Positions 35,015 to 42,043 of a DNA stretch of 46,532 bases are shown here, in pieces; positions within the stretch are counted from its first letter, which is position 1, and every line of letters begins with the position of its first letter. Made by a program: the position numbers and the translations under genes. Where the stretch lies: the NCBI GenBank assembly GCA_964422725.1, contig CAYRCC010000016.1:1-46532 (forward strand), read 5' to 3'. The notes below the pieces were generated by a model that ran no database searches, was not told where the DNA came from, and saw nothing but the letters and a program-made list of their open reading frames with translations. The stretch comes from CAKSNH01 sp964422725. Lineage in GTDB: Bacteria; Bacillota; Clostridia; UBA1381.

Positions 35015-36280
35015 TTAGAACAGAATAATTAAAAACTGCGATACCAATACAACCGAGATAAGCGCAATAGGATAAGTCGACGCATAAGCCGCTGCGATAT
35101 CCTCGGTTCCGGCTGTATTTATAAGAGTTCCGAGCGCCGGTGTGCTGGTCATACCGCCGGTAATTGAACCGAGGTTGTTCAAAAGACTCAGCTTCAATAT
35201 GTATTTGGCAAACAAAAATCCTAAAATCATCGGAATTGTTGTCATTATCACGCCGTACACAAAATACATCGGGTCAAAGTTTGCCGCAAATTCCGCACCG
35301 CCCGGAATACCCGCGCCGGCAAGAAACAGCACCAAACCGAGTTCACGAAACAGCTGCAAAGTTTCTTTTGTCGGCATAATACTGAGTTTTCCTATTCTTC
35401 CGAAGTGACCGAAAATAAGCGAAGCAAGCAGACAGCCGCCGGTTGTGGTCAACGAAAAGCAAGTACCGTCGAGTCCGTCAGATGACAGCGGTATTTTTAT
35501 TTTTCCTATAACAATACCGACAACCGCCGCCAACGCAAACGCCGCAAAACCGTGACCGTCAAGCTCCAAAAGTCTGCCTGTATATTTTTTCTTTGCCGAA
35601 ACTTCCTGACCGCCCGAAATCTTCGCTCTTTCAACTGCCATATCAGCCTTCAAAAGCTTAGGCACAACCTGAACAAACAAAACAACACCGATAACTCCGA
35701 ATATATATGCAATACCGTATCCTACCGACACCAGACTTGTATATTCGGCGGCAACAGTTGCCTTAGCCGCCGAAAACGCCGGTGTAGACGTAAGTGCGCC
35801 CGACAAAAGTCCGACAATCATAGCCGTAAAGCCGTCAGACGTTTCTATAGATGAACCGTAACCGATACTTCTGCCTATCATTATGCAAAGAACGGCCGCA
35901 AGACCGCCCGAAACTATTACTACAAGTCCGAGCAAAACATACGATTTGAAATTTTTTTTCATATTTCCGAAAAACTTCGGACCTGCGATAAAGCCTACGG
36001 AGGTTACAAAGAAAATGAGTCCGAAATTTTCTATAATCTCCAATGCTTTTTCAACAAAATTAACTGTTTCCGCCTCTCCTTTAATCACGAGCTGACTTTC
36101 AAGCGGCGCATAGCAAAATGCTCCGAACAGCAGTGCTATGACAAACACACCCGCGTCACCCAGGCTTACACCCTTTATTGTAATACGTCCGAACGCATAT
36201 CCGATAAAGAGAACCGTAAACAGGCAGAACATCAAAAATGTAATTCCCGTAACCGGAATAACTCCACCAAACAACGACAT
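35015..36280 (-). CDS. AspT/YidE-type carrier, probable dicarboxylate transporter
   Basis: A 421-residue membrane protein with about ten to eleven hydrophobic segments arranged as an inverted duplication: GLLSGALTSTPAFSAA in the first half and GSITGGMTSTPALG in the second. These motifs mark the aspartate:alanine exchanger family (AspT, YidE, YbjL, and SucE, a succinate exporter of Corynebacterium). The two regulatory TrkA-C-type domains common in the central loop are missing; that loop is only about 35 residues. Placed between fumarate reductase and fumarase, it most likely exports succinate or exchanges C4-dicarboxylates, an inference from context. It has a strong AGGAGGAG site. Three hairpins separate it from frdA. 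Confidence 0.8.
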   Translation of the reverse strand: MSLFGGVIPVTGITFLMFCLFTVLFIGYAFGRITIKGVSLGDAGVFVIALLFGAFCYAPLESQLVIKGEAETVNFVEKALEIIENFGLIFFVTSVGFIAGPKFFGNMKKNFKSYVLLGLVVIVSGGLAAVLCIMIGRSIGYGSSIETSDGFTAMIVGLLSGALTSTPAFSAAKATVAAEYTSLVSVGYGIAYIFGVIGVVLFVQVVPKLLKADMAVERAKISGGQEVSAKKKYTGRLLELDGHGFAAFALAAVVGIVIGKIKIPLSSDGLDGTCFSLTTTGGCLLASLIFGHFGRIGKLSIMPTKETLQLFRELGLVLFLAGAGIPGGAEFAANFDPMYFVYGVIMTTIPMILGFLFAKYILKLSLLNNLGSITGGMTSTPALGTLINTAGTEDIAAAYASTYPIALISVVLVSQFLIILF

Positions 36281-36304
36281 TAAAATCTCCTCCTACAATA
36301 TATA

Positions 36305-36396
36305 ACAAAATTTAACCCTAAAATTTTGTATAGCGCATTAAATACCAACAGTATTTATGTGTTGGTTAGACCGGTCAACAAAATGCTGACCGGTCT
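36305..36396 (-). other. Three consecutive hairpins between frdA and the carrier gene
   Basis: Read on the minus strand: AGACCGGTCA with its complement (36387-36396 and 36368-36377), then ACCAACA with its complement (36360-36366 and 36344-36350), then ACAAAATTT with its complement (36321-36329 and 36305-36313). None has a clean T run on the minus strand. They may be RNA-processing or mRNA-stability elements that set a different level for the downstream genes, or a weak terminator. Confidence 0.55.
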
Positions 36397-36406
36397 TTTA
36401 AAAAAA

Positions 36407-38026
36407 TTAATTCATTCTCGTTACGCCCTCAGGACGGTAATCCGGCAACAGCTTAGGCGATACAACCTCCGGCTTAATACCTGCCTCATCAAGCATCTTG
36501 GAATAATCATCAACGTGCGAAAGTGTAAGAGCTTTAAGTTCTACCTCTTTGCACTTAGCGCCTGCCTGCTGACCGGCATTACGTCCGAACACAATAATGT
36601 CGAGAAGTGAATTACCCATAAGTCGGTTTCTGCCGTGGATTCCGCCCACAGCTTCACCTGCCACATACAGATTTTCAACATCTGACATACCGTTTGCCGA
36701 AATTTTAATACCGCCGTTTTGATAATGCAGTGTCGGATAAATTACGATAGGTACTTTTCTCATATCAATTCCGCACCTTAAATACATTCTGAGCATACCC
36801 GGAAGTCTTTTTTCAAGCGTACCCTCACCGTGAATCATATCAATCATCGGAGTGTCTAGCCATATACCTTCGGCAACCGGTGTCGGAACACCCTTGCCTC
36901 TTTCCTTACACTCCCTTATAATTCCAGATGCCGCAACGTCACGCGTTTCGAGCGGGTGCATAAATACCTCGCCCTCGCGGTTTACGAACATCGCACCCAT
37001 TGAACGAACCTTCTCCGTAACGAGTGCACCGTAAATCTGTGCCGGAAATGCAACTCCCGTCGGGTGATACTGAATTGTATCCTGATAAAGTAGCGACGCA
37101 CCGGCACGATATGCCAAAACAAGACCGTCAGCCGTAGCACCGTAGTGATTTGACGTAGGAAAACCCTGGTAGTGCATACGACCCGCACCGCCGGTTGCGA
37201 TAATTACGGTTTTCGCTCTTGCAACCATAATTTCTTTTGTTTCCATATTCATAAGCACCGCACCTGCCGCTTTGCCGTCGGTGTCTTTGATGATTTCTAT
37301 TGCCGCCGTAAAATCAACGACCGGAATGTTTCTGTTATAAACTTCGTCACGAAGTACCCTCATTATTTCGGCACCGGAGTAATCCGCCGCCGCATGCATT
37401 CTCTTTCGTGACGTACCGCCGCCGTGAGTGGTAATCATTCTGCCGTTTTCGTCTTTATCGAAAAGAACGCCGAGTTTATCAAGCCAATTAACCGCAATAG
37501 GACCGTCACAAACGAGTTTTTCGACCAATTCAGGGACATTCGCAAAATGTCCGCCGCCCATTACGTCGAGGTAATGCTGAGCCGGCGAGTCGTTTTCCTT
37601 ATCTGCCGCCTGAATACCGCCCTCTGCCATCATAGTATTGGCATCGCCGATACGGAGCTTAGTAACAATCATTACGTCGGCACCCGCTTCGTTAGCCTCA
37701 ATTGCCGCCGATGCACCCGCACCGCCGCCGCCTATAACCAAAACGTCAACATCATAGTCAGGATTTGAAAGGTCTATATTCATTCCTTTGATTCTGCTCT
37801 CGCCCTGAAGTGTTTCCACCAACTCTTTCGGAGCTTTCTGACCTTTATTCGGTCCTACTTTAATTTCCTCAAAGCTGTCAAGGTTGTAATCAGGGTGAAA
37901 TGCCTCCAAGAGTGCGGTTTTTTCATCGGCAGTCATACGTTTAGGCTCAAAACCTATACGAGCCGCTCTGCCGGCCTCAACCTTCTTGACAGATTCCATC
38001 ATTTCGGGTGTATATGGTAAACTCAT
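36407..38026 (-). CDS. frdA: Soluble fumarate reductase flavoprotein subunit (TfrA-like)
   Basis: A 539-residue FAD enzyme that reduces fumarate to succinate. The FAD-binding VLVIGGGGAGASAA is at about 96-109, after an unusual N-terminal extension of roughly 90 residues. Where quinone-linked reductases have the histidine that binds FAD covalently, this protein has GDANTMMAEGG, so FAD is probably non-covalent, as in TfrA and NadB. Catalytic residues match FrdA: QYHPTG followed by EKVR (proton-relay arginine), the histidine in LHYQNGGI and the arginine in HGRNRLMGNS. AAGGAGG precedes the ATG at 38026, which lies 13 bases after frdB. No membrane anchor gene is present. L-aspartate oxidase is less likely because of the iron-sulfur partner. 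Confidence 0.88.
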   Translation of the reverse strand: MSLPYTPEMMESVKKVEAGRAARIGFEPKRMTADEKTALLEAFHPDYNLDSFEEIKVGPNKGQKAPKELVETLQGESRIKGMNIDLSNPDYDVDVLVIGGGGAGASAAIEANEAGADVMIVTKLRIGDANTMMAEGGIQAADKENDSPAQHYLDVMGGGHFANVPELVEKLVCDGPIAVNWLDKLGVLFDKDENGRMITTHGGGTSRKRMHAAADYSGAEIMRVLRDEVYNRNIPVVDFTAAIEIIKDTDGKAAGAVLMNMETKEIMVARAKTVIIATGGAGRMHYQGFPTSNHYGATADGLVLAYRAGASLLYQDTIQYHPTGVAFPAQIYGALVTEKVRSMGAMFVNREGEVFMHPLETRDVAASGIIRECKERGKGVPTPVAEGIWLDTPMIDMIHGEGTLEKRLPGMLRMYLRCGIDMRKVPIVIYPTLHYQNGGIKISANGMSDVENLYVAGEAVGGIHGRNRLMGNSLLDIIVFGRNAGQQAGAKCKEVELKALTLSHVDDYSKMLDEAGIKPEVVSPKLLPDYRPEGVTRMN

Positions 38027-38039
38027 ATCTGTATCCTCC

Positions 38040-38714
38040 TTACTTCTCAATTTCTCTGGTATTATATAACTCTTTCAGTTCTTCGAGCGGCTTTGCCATA
38101 ATTGCCTCAATCATAGCCTTGCAGTCACCGTTTTCGATTTCCTGAACTCTCTTTGTCAAATGCTCCGCCTCAGGCTTAATGTATTTACCTGTAAGACGTC
38201 TTGCAAGGAGAGCAACCTGAGGGTGAGAAATACCTGCCGGACAGCGTGATGAACATACACCGCACATTACGCAGTCAAACGATGCCTCGGCGCATTTTTC
38301 AAATTCACCGCGCTGTGCATACGCTATGTACTGCATTACGTCAAGGTCCTGAGTACAGGCTTTTGTACAGGCGTTACAGCCTATACATTGATAAATCTCC
38401 GGATACAGCTGCATCATAACCTGTTGCGTAGGCTTTATCTCGGTTATATCGTAAACCTTTTTTTCAAGCGGGAAAAACGGCAGTGTCGCAACACACATAC
38501 CATCTTCTACCTTTGTCGAACAGGCAAGACAGCCTGTAAGTTCGTTTTTGCCCTTTATTCTGTATATTGTTGCGCAAGCACCGCAGAAACCGTTTCTGCA
38601 GCCGCATCCGCGAACAAGCTGGTAGCCGGAATATTCAAACGCTTCCATAATTGTAAGGTTAGCAGGAACTTCATACTGCTTACCATATAAATATACTTTA
38701 ACCATATTTTCCAT
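38040..38714 (-). CDS. frdB: Fumarate reductase iron-sulfur subunit with two cubane clusters
   Basis: A 224-residue electron-transfer subunit. The N-terminal ferredoxin domain binds a [2Fe-2S] cluster through C39, C44, C47 and C62. The helical domain has two complete CxxCxxCxxxC motifs (C110-C120 and C148-C158), so it should carry two [4Fe-4S] clusters, and not the [4Fe-4S] plus [3Fe-4S] of quinone-linked enzymes. Methanogen TfrB has the same arrangement but adds a CCG domain, which is missing here and is instead encoded separately as hdrB. The ATG at 38714 has AAAGGA upstream; an earlier in-frame start would lie inside flxA. It probably links FrdA to the Hdr-Flx complex. Confidence 0.88.
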   Translation of the reverse strand: MENMVKVYLYGKQYEVPANLTIMEAFEYSGYQLVRGCGCRNGFCGACATIYRIKGKNELTGCLACSTKVEDGMCVATLPFFPLEKKVYDITEIKPTQQVMMQLYPEIYQCIGCNACTKACTQDLDVMQYIAYAQRGEFEKCAEASFDCVMCGVCSSRCPAGISHPQVALLARRLTGKYIKPEAEHLTKRVQEIENGDCKAMIEAIMAKPLEELKELYNTREIEK

Positions 38715-38751
38715 TTCAAGTATCAGTCCTTTCTTGCTATTATCCGCAGTA

Positions 38752-39606
38752 TTAATATTCAGCCGGTATTTCATCAAGCTCGTCACAGCGGAACACAGGT
38801 CCGTCCTTGCAGACATATTTTGAACCGATGTTACAGCGGCCGCACTTACCGATACCGCACTTCATTCTGAGCTCAAGCGTTGTATAAATCTGGTCTTTCG
38901 TAAATCCGATTTCCTTTAACCCCTCAAGTACAAACTTAATCATAATCGGCGGACCGCACACCAAACCAACCTTATTCGTATCAAACCCGATTTCCTTGAG
39001 GTATGACGGAACAAATCCGACGTGACCGTCCCACCCCTCTTGCTCGCGGTCGATTGTCAGATACACATTAACGTCTTTCGCGTTCATCCATACTTGCTGA
39101 ATTTCTTTGAGCTGTACCAAATCGTCAGCCGAACGCGAACCGTAAAGTATATCCACCGTTCCGTAATCGTCGCGGTTATCAAGCACGTAATTTATTACCG
39201 AGCGCAGCGGTGCAAGACCTATACCGCCGGCTATAAACAAAAGATTTTTTCCTTTCAGTGCGGTTTCGACAGGGAAATTGTTTCCGTAAGGACCGCGCAC
39301 CGTAATTTCATCGCCAACCTGTAAGCTATGCAGATAATCCGTCAGCACACCGCATTTTTTAATGCTGAATTCCTGATACTCTTTGTTTGTAGGCGATGAT
39401 GTGATTGAGAACATTGCCTCACCGACACCCGGCGCGGACACCATAGCACACTGCCCAGGCATATGCTCAAACAACTTGCCGCCCTCCGGCGCGTTTACTC
39501 TGAAAGTTTTTACATCAGGAGTTTCCTGACGGATATCAGTAATAATACCAACCTGAGGGATCAGTGTATCCTTTGTGTAATTCTCGTGACAGTTACATTC
39601 ACACAT
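38752..39606 (-). CDS. flxA: FlxA: FAD/NAD-binding oxidoreductase of the Flx-Hdr complex
   Basis: A 284-residue flavoprotein of the ferredoxin-NADP reductase type, related to AsrB and the sulfhydrogenase gamma subunit. The FAD domain is at about residues 15-110 (MFSITSSP), the NAD domain at about 115-240 (LLFIAGGIGLAPLRS, YGSRS, VCGPPIM), and a C-terminal [2Fe-2S] cluster has a cysteine set C-x4-C-x2-C-x8-C in RMKCGIGKCGRCNIGSKYVC. In Desulfovibrio Flx-Hdr this subunit oxidises NADH and feeds the complex. Its ATG overlaps the flxB stop (TAATG), with GGGAGG before it. AsrB is the alternative name, but no sulfite reductase AsrC with siroheme motif lies nearby. Confidence 0.87.
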   Translation of the reverse strand: MCECNCHENYTKDTLIPQVGIITDIRQETPDVKTFRVNAPEGGKLFEHMPGQCAMVSAPGVGEAMFSITSSPTNKEYQEFSIKKCGVLTDYLHSLQVGDEITVRGPYGNNFPVETALKGKNLLFIAGGIGLAPLRSVINYVLDNRDDYGTVDILYGSRSADDLVQLKEIQQVWMNAKDVNVYLTIDREQEGWDGHVGFVPSYLKEIGFDTNKVGLVCGPPIMIKFVLEGLKEIGFTKDQIYTTLELRMKCGIGKCGRCNIGSKYVCKDGPVFRCDELDEIPAEY

Positions 39607-40634
39607 TATTTATTACCTCCCTCTTGAAACGCTTTTATAACTTTAACTATATTTAATGATGACGGGCATTTCTCAACACATCTTCCGCAGCCCACGCAAG
39701 AATACATTCCGTCATTATTTGCCGGGAAATAAACCAATTTATGCATAAACCGCTGACGGAATCTCTGCATTTGACTGGTACGGTTGTTTCCGTGCGCCAT
39801 CATTGTGAAATCCGAATACATACACGAATCCCAGCAGCGATACCGCTGTATACCGTGTCCCGTATCATAATCCTTTATATCGTAGCATTGGCACGTAGGA
39901 CATACAAAAGTGCACGTACCGCACGCAAGGCAAGGCTTATAAAGTTCTTCCCAAATCGGCGAATCGAATTTTTCCTGAAGTACATCACCGTTCCAGCCGT
40001 CAAGTGACAAGTCGGAATACGGCAGTTTTTCAACAATTCTGCGCGTGTTTGCTTTTTCGTTCTCCACTGCCGCGTCATCGCCTTCGACAAACAGCTCTTT
40101 TACTGTTTCGGTCAGAGCGCTGCCTTTTTCCGTAACGCTTTTCCAATATACGGCATCGTCTGTGAGGTATATAACAACATCACCTGTAGGCTCGGTACAG
40201 TCAATACCGAATGCATTGCAGAAACATGTTTCTTCCGGAAATCTGCACGCAAGCGCAACTATCGTACCGTGTGCACGGCGTGCGGCATAGAAGGTGTCAA
40301 CAGGCTCTGCCAGAAACACCTTGTCAAGCACTTCAACACCTCTGACATCACACGCTTTCATACCGAACACAACAAAATTCTGCTTTTTCAGTTCTTCCGG
40401 TTCAATCGAAAGCTTTTTGCCGTTTCTTACGCACGTATACAAGGTTTCACTCTGAGGGAAAAATACATCTTTCGGTGATTTTACCGTCTTTAATGTGTCC
40501 AAATCCACCTTTGTATCCTCGTCCCAAACGGTATAATTAACCTGACCTGCGTTTTCGGCAGGTATATATAAATCCTGATTATCCGCAATTGTCCGGAATA
40601 ATGCGGACAGATTGTTTCTTTCTATCTTGTACAT
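39606..40634 (-). CDS. flxB: FlxB: 4Fe-4S protein of the Flx-Hdr complex (AsrA-like)
   Basis: A 342-residue electron-transfer subunit of the AsrA / sulfhydrogenase beta group. The N-terminal domain (about 1-220) has scattered cysteines including CFCNAFGIDC. Two ferredoxin-type motifs follow: CLACGTCTFVCPTCQC near residue 235-250 and CVGCGRCVEKCP near 313-324. In the complex it should pass electrons between FlxA and FlxC/FlxD, as inferred from the Desulfovibrio arrangement. It lies 3 bases after flxC and overlaps flxA by one base. Confidence 0.84.
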   Translation of the reverse strand: MYKIERNNLSALFRTIADNQDLYIPAENAGQVNYTVWDEDTKVDLDTLKTVKSPKDVFFPQSETLYTCVRNGKKLSIEPEELKKQNFVVFGMKACDVRGVEVLDKVFLAEPVDTFYAARRAHGTIVALACRFPEETCFCNAFGIDCTEPTGDVVIYLTDDAVYWKSVTEKGSALTETVKELFVEGDDAAVENEKANTRRIVEKLPYSDLSLDGWNGDVLQEKFDSPIWEELYKPCLACGTCTFVCPTCQCYDIKDYDTGHGIQRYRCWDSCMYSDFTMMAHGNNRTSQMQRFRQRFMHKLVYFPANNDGMYSCVGCGRCVEKCPSSLNIVKVIKAFQEGGNK

Positions 40635-40637
40635 ACA

Positions 40638-41612
40638 TTATCCCCTTTCTGTAACAACGCTCGGTTCTACATCGCCGAATGTAAAATCCGTAAGCGGACC
40701 TTTGGTTTGCGAATCCGCACCCGCCTGATATTCACCGTAAAATTCGTTGATATCCTTAATGAATTTGCGGTTGAACAAATGGAGCGGTATTCCCTGAGGA
40801 CATACTCTGCTGCACTCTCCGCAGTCGGTACATCTTCCGGCAACGTGAAACGCGCGGATAATATGGAACATTTTCTCCTCGAAAGAATCAACGTTTGCTT
40901 TCTGTGCGCTGTCAAATTTATTGTTGTCGAACACACATTTTCTGCAGCTACACGCCGGACATACGTTTCTGCACGCATTACAGCGTATACATTTGCTGAG
41001 TTCGTTTTTGAAGAAATCAAATTTTTCTTTCGGACTCATAGCCTCGATTTTTGCAATTTCCGCAAATTTATCAGCATCAACCGTATCTCGCGATTCACCG
41101 ATAACCTCATCGTAAATCATATGCTCTTTACCCTTGCAAACGTGACATCTTTCAAGCATTGCCTCATTGTACGAACAGCTTTTTTCGCCGTACAACGTAT
41201 TTATCGCAAGAGTGTCGCAGTTATCTGACATTTCGGCACCCGAAATACTCTCTATTCCTTTTATTCCCATAGCCTTGATTTTATCAATATCCAATTTGCC
41301 TTTACAGCCTACACCTATAATATACGCCTTTTCGCGCTCAACTCTGTGTTCCTTGATAAGCTGATTAAAGCTGTATGTATCACAAGGCTTCAGAAACACA
41401 AGTGTTTTCCCCTCTGCTTTTGAGGCTTCAATCATATATTTACTGAGGTTTGCACCGCAAAAACCATTGTATGTAAATTTTTTCAGTTCGTTTTCATTTT
41501 CAAAGTAAGCCGGTTCAGGGTTATACGGCAAATCGCCCGTTTTCCAACCGAGAACGCGCGCTACCGTACCGTCAGCCAAAAGTTCTTTGGCGCGGCTGAT
41601 TAGTTCTTGCAT
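40638..41612 (-). CDS. flxC: FlxC: 4Fe-4S protein of the Flx-Hdr complex
   Basis: A 324-residue iron-sulfur protein. The N-terminal part resembles the F420-hydrogenase beta / coenzyme-binding group (TLVFLKPCDTYSFNQLIKEH, YIIGVGCKGKL) but lacks an obvious F420 role in this organism. Cluster motifs are CIRCNACRNVCPACSCRKC (about 210-228) and CTDCGECSRVCPQG (about 260-273). Extra cysteines in ERCHVCKG may hold another cluster. It overlaps flxD by 13 bases, which suggests tight coupling and equal amounts. It is expected to bridge FlxB and FlxD. Confidence 0.82.
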   Translation of the reverse strand: MQELISRAKELLADGTVARVLGWKTGDLPYNPEPAYFENENELKKFTYNGFCGANLSKYMIEASKAEGKTLVFLKPCDTYSFNQLIKEHRVEREKAYIIGVGCKGKLDIDKIKAMGIKGIESISGAEMSDNCDTLAINTLYGEKSCSYNEAMLERCHVCKGKEHMIYDEVIGESRDTVDADKFAEIAKIEAMSPKEKFDFFKNELSKCIRCNACRNVCPACSCRKCVFDNNKFDSAQKANVDSFEEKMFHIIRAFHVAGRCTDCGECSRVCPQGIPLHLFNRKFIKDINEFYGEYQAGADSQTKGPLTDFTFGDVEPSVVTERG

Positions 41613-42043
41613 CTCAAATCCCCCAATCTTACGTTTTCACCGAGCGAGTATATTTTCTCGACAAACTCGTTCATAGTAGTCGAGAACTTAACGCCCTCTG
41701 CCGCCGACACCCATTCAACGCGTGTACGGCCGTTCTCTATTCCGAGATACTCAAGCATTGAGAACAGCAGTGTCATTCTTCGTCTTGCGTAATAGTTGCC
41801 GGTGCTGTAATGGCAATCTCCCGGGTGGCAACCGCACATTATAACGCCGTCTGCACCTTTTTCAAATGCACGAAGTATAAACATAGGATTTACACGGCAC
41901 GAACACGGTACACGTATTATTTTCACATCAGCCGGATATGACAAACGACTGCTGCCGGCAAGGTCTGCACCGGCATAACTGCACCAGTTACAGCAAAATG
42001 CCACTATTTTAGGCTTAAATCCGTTATTTGATTCTATCGACAT
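41600..42043 (-). CDS. flxD: FlxD/MvhD: iron-sulfur linker to HdrA
   Basis: A 147-residue protein of the MvhD family, the [2Fe-2S] linker that delivers electrons to HdrA in the methanogen Mvh-Hdr complex and in Flx-Hdr. Conserved cysteines: CCNWCSYAGAD (C17, C18, C21), PCSCR (C47, C49) and CGCHPGDCHY (C70, C72, C77). The start at 42043 follows GGAGG by 10 bases and overlaps the end of hdrA by 10 bases; a longer frame would lie inside hdrA. In some organisms MvhD is fused to HdrA; here it is separate. No NiFe hydrogenase genes are nearby, so NADH through FlxA is the likely donor. Confidence 0.92.
   Translation of the reverse strand: MSIESNNGFKPKIVAFCCNWCSYAGADLAGSSRLSYPADVKIIRVPCSCRVNPMFILRAFEKGADGVIMCGCHPGDCHYSTGNYYARRRMTLLFSMLEYLGIENGRTRVEWVSAAEGVKFSTTMNEFVEKIYSLGENVRLGDLRCKN

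Noticed and set aside
38752..41612. Anaerobic sulfite reductase (AsrAB) or NiFe sulfhydrogenase subunits
   Set aside because: No AsrC with siroheme and no hydrogenase large or small subunit is present; the genes adjoin flxD and hdrABC, which fits Flx-Hdr.
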